Below, one piece after another: positions 8,501 to 15,882 of a stretch of 18,467 nt of DNA. How positions within the stretch are numbered: position 1 is the stretch's first letter; every line of letters begins with the position of its first letter. The stretch is taken from positions 1 through 18,467 of the forward strand of contig PWND01000232.1 in the NCBI GenBank assembly GCA_003557965.1. Direction: 5' to 3'. The notes under the pieces were generated by a model. It did not search any database. It was given only the letters and a program-made list of their open reading frames with translations, and was not told the origin of the DNA. The DNA is from Bacteroidales bacterium (GTDB taxonomy: Bacteria; Bacteroidota; Bacteroidia; Bacteroidales; UBA7960). Both the position numbers and the translations under genes were made by a program.

Positions 8501-9839
8501 GCATTTTTTTGGTTTGGGGAGATACAAAAGTCCACTGGTTGTTAATAATGTCAAATTTCCAGAATATGCTATCTATGTTTTCAATTAATTCGCTGTATTT
8601 CTCTTCACTTTGTCTAAGGGAGTTTTCCGCATTTTTATCTTCAGTAATATCTCTTATATAATGCATGTACAGATCATCAGACAGCGGTGCCCAATGTCCT
8701 TCATACCATTTTCCTCTGTACTCTACTTCAATGTTTTGTGTTTCACCGGTTTTCCACATTTCATCAGCCTTGCAAAAAGGGCAAGGGGCATTGCGCATTG
8801 CACTGGTACCAAAGCAGGTTTTGCCGGGTACAGCTCCAGCTCTTGTGGCTGCCTTGTTTGAGGCTACTATTTCTCGAGTATCTTTTTTTAGTACTAAAGC
8901 CAGGTAGCCGGGTATATCATCGAGTAAGTGTTTACGAAACAGAGATTCTTTCTTGAAATATTTCTCGGCACCAAGCTTTTGTAAGAATAACCCTATCTGC
9001 TGAGCAAAAATTTCCCATAGCGATTCATTTTTTAAGGTTTCGCCTTCATGCATTATAACGGTAAAATCGCCTAATACCCGTTCTTCTTTCATTATTTTTA
9101 TTACCGCTATTTCACCTGCTTTAAAAAAGCTTTCAATCAGTGCGATTGTTTTTTTCGGGAAAGCTTCGCCTGTTAAATCACTTATTTTTTTAAACTTTGT
9201 AATTTGCTTATCCTGTATTTTTTTTGACCTTACCGGGTCGTATTTCCATTTTTTGCCTGTAAGTTCAAATCCGAAAATTTCAGAGGCTTTTTTTATATGT
9301 TTGCCAATGCCTGATATAGCAACTGTTATAAAATCTTTGCCATTGTCATCAATAATATTTAATGCAATATATTTAGCATTCGTTATAGCCAGTAAGTCAT
9401 CACATATTTTTTGGTAGTCAGGCTCTTCGTCATCTTTTTCTAAAAAATATTTCGATGTGTTACTTATAAATTTTTCCTGGGTTATATCAGTAAATATGGT
9501 AGTAAAATAATATTTCTCATTAGAGTATGCATTAACCTTGTACCATTTTTTTAAGGGTTCGGAGTACTGTTCAAACTCTGCTTTACCGCCTTTAATAGCT
9601 AAGTTCCCGTAATAACCAATCCAGTCAAAATCACCTTTTTCAGCTATCCCGGGAATTGTTTCCGTTACCTTTTTATTAAGTATTTCTTTTGCTTTTAATC
9701 CTGTAAGATCTTCAAAAGCCGGATTAACATCAAGAAATTCATAATCAACAGCCTTGCCTTCTTCGTTAAGTATTAATTTATGGTAAGCGTAGCCAAAGGG
9801 CGCTTGCTTTAAAATATCTTTATGCAGATTCTTATCCAT
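5592..9839 (-). CDS. Soluble multi-PAS/GAF sensor histidine kinase (HisKA_3, NarX-like)
   Basis: A 1415-residue cytoplasmic sensor with no membrane segment. Approximate domains: PAS 10-122; GAF-like 130-290; PAS 300-405 with a Cys motif (Cys342, Cys353, Cys356, in GKTCFGTS and APCPFC); PAS/PAC 412-530, ending ILRDITKRK; PAS/PAC 538-655 (FVEDITDRK); GAF 660-820 (the GVWTDCIKKRKAIIHNDY type); PAS 825-935 (GVARDNTK); a GAF-like segment 945-1075; and PAS 1080-1192 (GVARDITD). The kinase core follows: the HisKA_3 dimerisation domain with phospho-acceptor His1220 (SEELHDGIGPLLSGIN), N-box ELINNTLKHANA near 1327-1338, G1 box DDGKGF (1358-1363) and GLGL near 1376. It would phosphorylate the downstream NarL-type regulator. 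It starts 60 bases after a single-domain regulator gene, so it may be part of the gcdH-to-regulator transcript. The ligand is unknown; the Cys-containing PAS hints at metal or redox sensing. Confidence 0.93.
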   Translation of the reverse strand: MDKNLHKDILKQAPFGYAYHKLILNEEGKAVDYEFLDVNPAFEDLTGLKAKEILNKKVTETIPGIAEKGDFDWIGYYGNLAIKGGKAEFEQYSEPLKKWYKVNAYSNEKYYFTTIFTDITQEKFISNTSKYFLEKDDEEPDYQKICDDLLAITNAKYIALNIIDDNGKDFITVAISGIGKHIKKASEIFGFELTGKKWKYDPVRSKKIQDKQITKFKKISDLTGEAFPKKTIALIESFFKAGEIAVIKIMKEERVLGDFTVIMHEGETLKNESLWEIFAQQIGLFLQKLGAEKYFKKESLFRKHLLDDIPGYLALVLKKDTREIVASNKAATRAGAVPGKTCFGTSAMRNAPCPFCKADEMWKTGETQNIEVEYRGKWYEGHWAPLSDDLYMHYIRDITEDKNAENSLRQSEEKYSELIENIDSIFWKFDIINNQWTFVSPQTKKMLGYEPQEWTDYDFWLNRLHEDDREWASNYCRECTEEGISHEFEYRFKRKDGSYIWLYDEVKVVMEDDKPVGMWGILRDITKRKQAEQALLESEESFRGLYENATVGIYRTTPDGKILLANPALLKMMGYKSFEEVAGRNLEKEGYDNIYSRTEFKEEIEKAGKIICRESSWKTKTGETIYITESAHVVYDDNGNISFYEGFVEDITDRKLNEMLLKARFKLMEGAESLSTEELLKQTLKEAELLTKSKVGFYHFYNEEKGEITISQWSERTEKEFCFVEKEYDKHYPLVKAGVWTDCIKKRKAIIHNDYESLPHKKGLPQGHVKISRYLAVPVIRNKRIHAIIGVGNKDVDYKKTDVRLVAQLADMMCDVAERKKHEEILKNYERIFINTNDMLCIIGYDGLIKDVNPTWYKNTGWKKEELLSKQCVEFLNKEDVEKTNNALDNAYSGEKILHFENRFICKDDTEKWFLWDFIPYKDENIVIGVARDNTKSVVLEKEKERFNKLLIERVKELTFINNFSKMVYRSKAGVPDFFDQVVKFLPHAFQNPDKTYIKISSDYLNKKSTKFKNTKHKILESFYTKSLGKTTITVCTIPEKGNENNPFFNEEVNLLRTVKEILASYIQKLEAQEKEKLSEKKFMEIFNNVKDIVFIADNSGNIINVNTEFTEQLGYNIMPGTNYTEIIKKDCVKRVKETLTNNFKSKKKQVSINVDIVNSKAETKTFETRIKVKYKNNKAYEIFGVARDITDLLKHQNLLMKTIIDTEEKEKKHFSEELHDGIGPLLSGINMYLERIRSRKNIPEEDEKLLVYCNELVTDAINQIRIISNNLMPQLLNKYGLSRALNSFIDKLNLLKQFSINITGSSIKVGDIPTDTGIILYRSITELINNTLKHANAQNIDIVITKRHNSIYVTYKDDGKGFSIVNYLSSSKKAGLGLKNILSRIKSINGSVNFPASKDKGFIIKIEVPVKPIN

Positions 9840-9899
9840 AATTTAAAATTTGGATTAATAAAGAGGTATAGATTAAAAAAAAACTGAACAATAACAGAA

Positions 9900-10265
9900 T
9901 TAGTCAAACAATTCCTTAAGAACTGATTCAAACTTTTCTTCAGTGAAAGGTTTGGTTATTATAGCACTGTAATCATACTTGTCATAATCACGAAAATAGC
10001 TGAAGGTTCCATGTGAAGAAATAATAATAACCGGAATGTTGTTTTTCCCGGGAGGTAATTCTTCACGAATGCACTGTAAAGTTTCGAAGCCGTTCATTTT
10101 AGGCATTTCTACATCAAGCAGAATTACATCATAATTATTAGCAAATACTCTTCTGAAAGCATCTTCACCATCAACAGCTTCATCGTAAGTATGGCCGAGG
10201 TTTTTTAATATCTGGGTAATCCTCAGCCTGTTGGTGTACATGTCGTCGGCAATTAGAAACTTCAT
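9900..10265 (-). CDS. Single-domain response regulator next to the butyrate-kinase homologue
   Basis: A 121-residue receiver without an output domain. The acidic pair is Asp7-Asp8 (IADDMYTNR), the phospho-acceptor is Asp51 (ILLDVEMPKMNG), the switch Ser is 83/84 (IISSHGT) and the Lys is 105 (IITKPF), so it should be phosphorylatable. It differs clearly from the two CheYs: ADDMYTNR rather than VDDSES, and no GWIxKPF motif. The ADDxxxN start resembles receivers found in hybrid kinases and phosphorelays. It begins 6 bases after the butyrate-kinase stop codon and ends 60 bases before the large kinase, so it joins the metabolic genes to the two-component genes. It may act as a phosphate sink or relay partner for that kinase. 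Receiver identity is certain; partner and role are inferred. Confidence 0.9.
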   Translation of the reverse strand: MKFLIADDMYTNRLRITQILKNLGHTYDEAVDGEDAFRRVFANNYDVILLDVEMPKMNGFETLQCIREELPPGKNNIPVIIISSHGTFSYFRDYDKYDYSAIITKPFTEEKFESVLKELFD

Positions 10266-10271
10266 ATTTGA

Positions 10272-11345
10272 TTATTTATATTCGTTTACTTTGATTTCAC
10301 CTCTCAATACTTTATAGCCATTTTCTGCAAGAGCATTCATTTCGTTTTCGCCGGGGAAAACAATTACGTCGCCCAGGTGCATTACCCTGTTCATAATTTC
10401 ATCAATCAGAAACTGGCTTTGTGCAAGCCCGCCTGTAATTAATATTGCAGCAACATCCCCTAAAAGCACAGTACTTAAAGCTCCTATTTCTTTTGCCACC
10501 TGGTAAGCGATGGCTTTGTATATTAGCTCAGCTTTTTCATCGCCTTCATTTACTTTTCTTTCAATTTCAATGGCATTGCTTGTTCCAAGATATGCCTTCA
10601 TTCCTCCTTGCTTATAAATCTTAAGCATTAGCTCATCTTTAGTATATTTGCCTGAATAGCAAAGGTCTATTAACTGCCCAACTGGTAGTCCGCCAGTTCT
10701 TGCGGGCGACATTGGCCCGTCACCGTTTAATCCATTATTTACATCAATGATTTTTCCCTTTTTGTGAGCTCCCACAGAAATGCCGGACCCTAAATGTGCA
10801 ACTATTACATTTACATCATTGTAGTTTTTTCCTTTTGTATTAGCATAACTTTTAGCTACTGTTCTCTGGCTTAATGTATGCATTATACTTTTTCTGCTGA
10901 TTTCTGGTAATCCGGAAATTTTTGCAATATCATCAAGCTCATCAACACATGCCGGATCAACAATAACCGCTTGTATGTCGTGTTTTGATATTTTTGCAAT
11001 TTCTTCCGCAATAAGTACTCCAAGGTTTGATTCATGCTCGGCCATCGGTTGAGAAAGGTCTTTTATCATTGCATCGTTTACTTTGTAAACGCCACCTTGC
11101 ATGGGCTTTATTACGCCTCCTTTACAAACAATTATTGAAATATCGTTTACATCAATATCTGCTTTTTGTAATTCATTAAGGACAGTATTTTTCCTGAAAT
11201 TGTACTGTTCCCTTGGGAATTTGAATTTTGACAGTTCTTCAGATGAGTGCCTCACTGTTATTGAAAAAATCTGCTCCCTGTTTGAATGAACAGATAGCCT
11301 TGTTGTTTTTGAGGCAGTTTTAAGGCATAAAATTAACTGTTGCAT
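10272..11345 (-). CDS. buk: Butyrate kinase homologue with altered phosphate-binding motifs
   Basis: A 357-residue member of the acetate/butyrate kinase group (ASKHA fold), which normally interconverts butyryl phosphate plus ADP with butyrate plus ATP. Strong butyrate-kinase landmarks are HLGSGISVGAHKKGKIIDVN (His184), DGPMSPARTGGLPVGQLIDL (Arg216), CYSGKYT, MKAYLGTSNA, ITGGLAQS and VFPGENEMNALAENGYKVLRG. Length is normal for the family. The N-terminal phosphate motif, usually NPGSTSTK, is instead KTASKTTR (residues 9-16), and the usual RGG segment reads CKGG with Lys75. These changes may weaken or alter activity. The gene lies 46 bases after the CCG Fe-S gene and 6 bases before a receiver gene. 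No phosphate butyryltransferase (ptb) is in the window, unlike classical ptb-buk operons. A branched-chain or other acyl substrate, or a regulatory role, is possible. Confidence 0.86.
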   Translation of the reverse strand: MQQLILCLKTASKTTRLSVHSNREQIFSITVRHSSEELSKFKFPREQYNFRKNTVLNELQKADIDVNDISIIVCKGGVIKPMQGGVYKVNDAMIKDLSQPMAEHESNLGVLIAEEIAKISKHDIQAVIVDPACVDELDDIAKISGLPEISRKSIMHTLSQRTVAKSYANTKGKNYNDVNVIVAHLGSGISVGAHKKGKIIDVNNGLNGDGPMSPARTGGLPVGQLIDLCYSGKYTKDELMLKIYKQGGMKAYLGTSNAIEIERKVNEGDEKAELIYKAIAYQVAKEIGALSTVLLGDVAAILITGGLAQSQFLIDEIMNRVMHLGDVIVFPGENEMNALAENGYKVLRGEIKVNEYK

Positions 11346-11391
11346 AAGCTTTTGGTGATTGGTTTGTATATAATAATTTGAACTTTTTTAT

Positions 11392-12186
11392 CTATAGGCC
11401 TAGTGCATTTGCTACTATTTCGGCAACATCGTAATTATATATTTCCTCTTCTTTATTTTTATATTTCAGGCCGTCAGTAAGCATTACCATGCAAAATGGA
11501 CAAGATGATGCAATTAAATCGGCTTTCGTATCGAGAGCCTCTTCTGTTCGCTCAATAAAAACTTCTTTTTTTCCTTCTTCGGCTTCTTTAAACATTTGTC
11601 CTCCACCTGCACCACAACATAAAGCTGAGGCCTTATTTCTTTTCATTTCAACAAGCTTTGCCCCCAATCCGGTTATTACATCCCTGGCAGAGTCATAATC
11701 TTCATTGGCTCTTCCCATATAGCATGGGTCATGATAAGTGATGAGCTTTGTTATGTATTCGTTGTTTTTTACTTTGATTTTACCTTCGTCAATAAGCCCT
11801 TTAAGGAATTGAGTGTGGTGAATTACTTCATAATTTCCGCCCAGCTCAGGGTATTCATTTTTAAAAACATTATAACAATGCGGACATATTGTTATAATCT
11901 TTTTTACATTATAAGAATCCATAACCTCTATGTTCATCAATGCCATCATCTGGAACAGCATTTCATTGCCGGCTCGACGTGCGGGGTCGCCTGTACATCT
12001 TTCTTCATTCCCCAAAACTCCAAAGTCAATATTCTGGTGCAATAAGATTTTTGCAAATGCCTGAGTTACTTTTTTATACCTGTCATCGTATGCTCCGGCG
12101 CATCCAACCCAAAAGAGATATTCGGGAGATTTGCCTGCTGCTTGCAAATCAGCCATTACCGGAACTTTTAATTCGCTATTTTCCAT
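11392..12186 (-). CDS. CCG-domain Fe-S oxidoreductase subunit (HdrB/HdrD-like)
   Basis: A 264-residue soluble protein with two CCG (cysteine-rich, HdrB-type) domains that in this family bind a non-cubane Fe-S cluster. First domain: Cys29 (FWVGCAGAYDDR), Cys64 (EERCTGDPARRAGNE) and Cys101/Cys104 (CPHCYN). Second domain: Cys155 (YHDPCYMGR), Cys190-Cys191 (ALCCGAGGG) and Cys229/Cys232 (CPFC). The first domain has Cys-Thr where the second has the classic Cys-Cys. It starts 9 bases after the membrane 2x[4Fe-4S] gene, and together the two equal the layout of the single-chain membrane CCG oxidoreductases (NarI-like membrane part, two [4Fe-4S], then CCG repeats). Next to an acyl-CoA dehydrogenase, the likely job is moving electrons from ETF to the quinone pool. 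The electron partner is inferred. Confidence 0.9.
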   Translation of the reverse strand: MENSELKVPVMADLQAAGKSPEYLFWVGCAGAYDDRYKKVTQAFAKILLHQNIDFGVLGNEERCTGDPARRAGNEMLFQMMALMNIEVMDSYNVKKIITICPHCYNVFKNEYPELGGNYEVIHHTQFLKGLIDEGKIKVKNNEYITKLITYHDPCYMGRANEDYDSARDVITGLGAKLVEMKRNKASALCCGAGGGQMFKEAEEGKKEVFIERTEEALDTKADLIASSCPFCMVMLTDGLKYKNKEEEIYNYDVAEIVANALGL

Positions 12187-12195
12187 AATTCTTTT

Positions 12196-13509
12196 TTAAC
12201 TGGATTTTTTCTTTAAATTTTCTGCCCATAACATTCTGTCTTCTGCAGAATATTGCCATGGAGCACCATTATTTTCAATATTAGCAAACATTGTATTAAG
12301 AGGCCCCGGTGCAGAGCCTTTTTCTAATACAAGGAATCGTCTTAGTTCAAGAATAATAGCCAGCGGGTCAATATTTACCGGGCATTCTTCTGTGCATGCG
12401 TTGCAAGTTGTACACGCCCAAAGTTCTTCCTGCGATATCTGGCTTAATAAGTCTTTGCCATCATTAAACTCTTTTCCTTGTTTTAGTACCTTACTTCCAA
12501 TTTCTTCGACCCTGTCCCTTAAGTCCATCACAATCTTTCTTGGAGAAAGTTTTTTCCCTGTAATGTTTGCAGGGCAAGCAGAAGTACATCGCCCACACTC
12601 TGTACAGGAAAATGCATCTAACAGGTTCTTCCAGTAAAGGTCTTGTGCGTCTTTTGCTCCAAACTGGCTCATTTCCTCAGCAGGAGGCGGCACATCTGCT
12701 GAAGGGTTTAGCATAAGCTTTACTTCATTGGTAATTGATGGCATATTCATTATTTTTCCAAGCGGATCAAATTTTGTGTAATAAACATTGAAAAATGAGA
12801 AAAACATGTGCAAATGCTTGGAAAATGTTATGTAATTCATAAACACCAAAACACCAATTATATGAAACCACCATGTAAGTCTTTCTATAAATATTAAAGA
12901 AGAGTCTGACATTCCTGCAAATAAAGGCTGGAGATAGCTGCTAACAAGAAAAACTCCTAACTCCGGGAAATACTCATGGCCTCTCGACTGTAAAATCCCA
13001 TCAGCGGTGTTCATAATTAGTATAGAACTCATAAGAAAAATTTCAAATAACAAGATGATGTTGGCATCAGTTCTTGGCCAGGTTGTCATCTCTTTGCTCC
13101 AGAAGCGCTTTAGCCTAATAACATTTCTTCTGATAAGGAAAACAACACAGGTTATTACTACAGCCAGCGCAAAAACTTCAAATGCTGAGATCAGTAAAGG
13201 ATATATATCACCTAAAAATGCTAAAGACCTGTGTGTTCCAAAAATACCATCAACAACTATCTCCAGCATTTCAATGTTTACAATAATAAATCCCCAGAAT
13301 AAAATGGCATGAAGAAACCCTACTAAAGGATTTTTAAACATTTTTGATTGTACTACTGCAATTTTTAGTACCCGTACAATTCTTTGAAACCTGTATTTTA
13401 GTTTTAAAGGCTTGGCTATTTTAATATACTTATATATTCTGTAGAGCCTGTAAATAAACAAGCCAATACCAAAAACAAATGCTAACGTAAAGATTATTTG
13501 CTCAATCAT
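12196..13509 (-). CDS. Membrane-anchored 2x[4Fe-4S] electron-transfer protein (HdrE/HdrC-like)
   Basis: A 437-residue protein with an N-terminal membrane part and a C-terminal ferredoxin-like part. Hydrophobic segments are visible at about residues 4-23, 63-88, 104-127, 150-168 and 210-229. His67, His216, His232 and His234 lie in or beside these helices and are candidate heme b ligands, as in NarI-type cytochromes. Two [4Fe-4S] motifs follow: Cys302-305-308-312 (CTECGRCTSACP) and Cys366-369-372-376 (CTTCNACTEECP). The C-terminal FANIENNGAPWQYSAEDRMLW is typical of the Fe-S subunits that pair with CCG proteins. It begins 28 bases after gcdH and is followed 9 bases later by the CCG gene. It probably forms the membrane half of an ETF:menaquinone oxidoreductase. 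Heme binding and quinone specificity are inferred. Confidence 0.88.
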   Translation of the reverse strand: MIEQIIFTLAFVFGIGLFIYRLYRIYKYIKIAKPLKLKYRFQRIVRVLKIAVVQSKMFKNPLVGFLHAILFWGFIIVNIEMLEIVVDGIFGTHRSLAFLGDIYPLLISAFEVFALAVVITCVVFLIRRNVIRLKRFWSKEMTTWPRTDANIILLFEIFLMSSILIMNTADGILQSRGHEYFPELGVFLVSSYLQPLFAGMSDSSLIFIERLTWWFHIIGVLVFMNYITFSKHLHMFFSFFNVYYTKFDPLGKIMNMPSITNEVKLMLNPSADVPPPAEEMSQFGAKDAQDLYWKNLLDAFSCTECGRCTSACPANITGKKLSPRKIVMDLRDRVEEIGSKVLKQGKEFNDGKDLLSQISQEELWACTTCNACTEECPVNIDPLAIILELRRFLVLEKGSAPGPLNTMFANIENNGAPWQYSAEDRMLWAENLKKKSS

Positions 13510-13537
13510 GAGTGAAAAATTTAACAGTATTAAAGAT

Positions 13538-14716
13538 TTATTTATAAGCCGGAATATCTGTGATATCGTGGCCTGTAATTAAGAGATGTATATCATGGGT
13601 GCCCTCGTATGTGATTACAGATTCCAGGTTCATCATATGCCTCATAATAGGGAAGTCACTCGTAACTCCCATTGCTCCAAGAACTTGTCGGGCTTCTCTT
13701 GTAATATCGAGAGCAATTTTAACATTATTTCTTTTTGCCATAGATATCATTTGCGCTGTGGCTTTGTTGTCATTTTTTAATACACCCAGCCTCCACGCCA
13801 GCAGTTGGGCTTTTGTAATTTCTGTGACCATTTCAGCAAGTTTCTTTTGCTGTAGCTGAAATGAGCCTATATAACGATCAAATTGCTTTCTTTCAAGTGA
13901 ATACCTTAATGCGGTGTCGTAGCACTCAGAGGCAGCACCAATAACTCCCCATGCAATTCCGTACCTGGCTGAGTTTAAGCACATAAGCGGTGATTTAAGC
14001 CCTTTGCTTTTTGGTAAAAGGTTCTCTTTAGGCACTTTTACATCATCAAAAACAAGTTCGCCAGTTACTGAAGCGCGCAGCGACCATTTCCCATGGGTTT
14101 CAGGTGCGGAAAGCCCCTCCATGCCTTTTTCAACAATAATACCCCTTACAATTCCTTCTTCGTCTTTTGCCCATACAATACCAATATCAGCAATTGTGGA
14201 ATTCGTTATCCACATTTTTGCTCCATTCAACAAATAATGGCTTCCTTTATCTTCAATTTTAGTAATCATGCTTCCGGGGTCTGAACCATGATTTGGTTCA
14301 GTAAGCCCAAAACATCCAATTAGCTCAGCACTGGCTAATTTTGGTAAATATTTCTTCTTTTGCTCATCTGCGCCAAAGGCAAATATCGGGTACATCACTA
14401 AAGATGTTTGAACCGAAGCTGTTGACCTTACTGCGGAATCACCTCTTTCAAGTTCCTGCATTATTAAACCGTAGCTGATATAGTCGAGCCCCGCACCGCC
14501 ATATTCTTCAGGAATAAATGGCCCGAAAATGCCGTTTTCTCCCATCTTTTTTATAAGGTGCATAGGAGCTTCATGCTTAAGGTTTGCTTCTTCAATAATT
14601 GGCTTAACTTCTCTGTTTACCCAGTCGCGAACTGAATCACGGATAATTTTATGTTCATCTGTTAAAAGCTCATCAATAAGGTAGTAATCAGGATGTTTGT
14701 AATGACTTGTGCTCAT
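13538..14716 (-). CDS. gcdH: Glutaryl-CoA dehydrogenase (acyl-CoA dehydrogenase family)
   Basis: A 392-residue flavoprotein, full length for the family. Family reaction: oxidative decarboxylation of glutaryl-CoA to crotonyl-CoA and CO2 with electrons to ETF, in lysine/tryptophan or aromatic-compound breakdown. Glutaryl-CoA-type signatures are Arg97 in RSTASVQTSLVMYPI (matching the substrate-carboxylate Arg94 region of human GCDH), CFGLTEPNHGSDPGSM (135-150), KMWITNSTIADIGIVWAK, NSARYGIAWGVIGA, KRNNVKIALDITREARQVLG, and the catalytic base Glu371 in TYEGTHDIH. The match to human GCDH runs the whole length as I recall that sequence. The first gene of a minus-strand set, it is followed 28 bases later by a membrane Fe-S protein. 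A candidate promoter lies upstream at 14777-14784. No etfAB or glutarate-forming genes are present. Other short-chain dicarboxyl-CoA substrates are possible. Confidence 0.9.
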   Translation of the reverse strand: MSTSHYKHPDYYLIDELLTDEHKIIRDSVRDWVNREVKPIIEEANLKHEAPMHLIKKMGENGIFGPFIPEEYGGAGLDYISYGLIMQELERGDSAVRSTASVQTSLVMYPIFAFGADEQKKKYLPKLASAELIGCFGLTEPNHGSDPGSMITKIEDKGSHYLLNGAKMWITNSTIADIGIVWAKDEEGIVRGIIVEKGMEGLSAPETHGKWSLRASVTGELVFDDVKVPKENLLPKSKGLKSPLMCLNSARYGIAWGVIGAASECYDTALRYSLERKQFDRYIGSFQLQQKKLAEMVTEITKAQLLAWRLGVLKNDNKATAQMISMAKRNNVKIALDITREARQVLGAMGVTSDFPIMRHMMNLESVITYEGTHDIHLLITGHDITDIPAYK

Positions 14717-14776
14717 GTATGTAAGTTTTTGTTTACTTTTTAGTAATTAATTATTGGTACTATTCAACAATGATGG

Positions 14777-14784
14777 CAAAATTA
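14777..14784 (-). promoter_or_regulatory. Candidate Bacteroidota -7 promoter element upstream of gcdH
   Basis: On the minus strand this reads TAATTTTG, a full match to the Bacteroidota -7 consensus TAnnTTTG, about 60 bases before the gcdH start codon. The upstream -33 region is weak (TTTTC rather than TTTG, at about the right distance). An eight-base match in AT-rich DNA can occur by chance, so this is a candidate only. Its position before the first gene of the acyl-CoA operon supports it. Confidence 0.35.
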
Positions 14785-14881
14785 TAATATTTATACGAAA
14801 ATAGAACACTTATTTAAAAGAATATTCCGAAACAATAGCCATGCTGTTAGATGTTTCCTGCTATTAAGTTTTTTAACTTTA

Positions 14882-15847
14882 TCAAAAAATTGAACTAAAG
14901 TACTGTATTAAATAATATAGTAGTGGCAAAGTTATTATACTTAATACTGTGGATACAAAAACATTCTCCGTGGCTAGCATTTCATCGGCTTTAAACCTTT
15001 TTGCAAGTATCACGATAATTGCCATACATGGCATCCCGGCCTGAAGAATAACTACTGACATAGCAATATTATTAATTTCAAATGGCATAAAAGCAGTTGT
15101 TAAGTTTATCAGAAATATCATGATAAAAGGTATTAGCAACAGCTTGTTGAAACTAAGTAAAAATATATGTTTTTTCCCGGCAATGCTTTTTAAGTTGGCT
15201 TTTGCAAGTAAAGCACCAATATACAACATTGCCAGGTAATTTGTTGTTTTTCCCAGCCCGCCTAAAGAACTTTGTAAAATATCAGGAAGCCTGATGTTCA
15301 ACATCATAAAAGTAATACCTAAAATAAATGCTATTGTGTTTGGGTTGAATAAATGTAAAAGCCTTTCTTTTTTTGAGATTTTTTTATTGCTGTTAAGCAT
15401 ATATACTCCCGCTGTCCATAGAATTGAACTGGATACAACAAAAACAAAGCTTGCATAAAAAATACCCTGTCCGTCAGGAAATAAAGCACTTAATAGCGGG
15501 AAGCCCAAAAAACCATGATTGCCGAAAATTGTATGTAAAACATGGATTTTGTTAGATTTTTCCTCCAGTTTGAAAGCGCTTGCGGAAAGTTTTCCGGTTA
15601 TATACAGTAAAAAAAATGCAATATATGCATAAATTATTACCATTGCAGCATTTTGCAACAGTTCGCTGGTCGCTTCCATTGCAGCAAAAGATGTCAGGAT
15701 GTTTAGCGGAAGCGTAATATTAAAAACAATTTTTGCAATACCGTCACGTAAACTCTCTGATATTATGCCGATTTTTGCTGCTATTAAGCCCACAACACTA
15801 ACTAATCCCAGAATTAATATCTGGTTAATTATAATTTCAGTTTGCAT
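14882..15847 (-). CDS. AEC-family (auxin efflux carrier-like) transporter
   Basis: A 321-residue integral membrane protein with about ten hydrophobic segments, normal size for the bacterial AEC/BART-superfamily permeases. Family landmarks are FGNHGFLGFPLLSALF (108-123), NPNTIAFILG (168-177), NYLAMLYIGALLAK (203-216), LQAGMPCMA (269-277) and ATENVFVSTVLSIITLPLLY (292-311). Bacterial members export or import carboxylates such as malate or lactate, but the substrate here cannot be predicted. It is transcribed toward gcdH with a 165-base gap and a candidate gcdH promoter between them, so it is probably a separate unit. It is divergent from the tRNA-modifying gene on the right, with 134 bases between start codons. 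Transport of a carboxylate linked to the acyl-CoA operon is possible but unproven. Confidence 0.88.
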   Translation of the reverse strand: MQTEIIINQILILGLVSVVGLIAAKIGIISESLRDGIAKIVFNITLPLNILTSFAAMEATSELLQNAAMVIIYAYIAFFLLYITGKLSASAFKLEEKSNKIHVLHTIFGNHGFLGFPLLSALFPDGQGIFYASFVFVVSSSILWTAGVYMLNSNKKISKKERLLHLFNPNTIAFILGITFMMLNIRLPDILQSSLGGLGKTTNYLAMLYIGALLAKANLKSIAGKKHIFLLSFNKLLLIPFIMIFLINLTTAFMPFEINNIAMSVVILQAGMPCMAIIVILAKRFKADEMLATENVFVSTVLSIITLPLLYYLIQYFSSIF

Positions 15848-15882
15848 CTAAAACCCGATATTTTGAGTGATTATCAAATTTT

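Noticed and set aside
8241..8956. Several plus-strand open frames with Cys-rich translations
   Set aside because: They are antisense shadows of the PAS region of the large kinase, including the Cys-motif segment.
14821..14881. Hairpin with GAAACA / TGTTTC arms downstream of the AEC transporter as a terminator
   Set aside because: Six base pairs around a long loop, without a following U-run; too weak to call.
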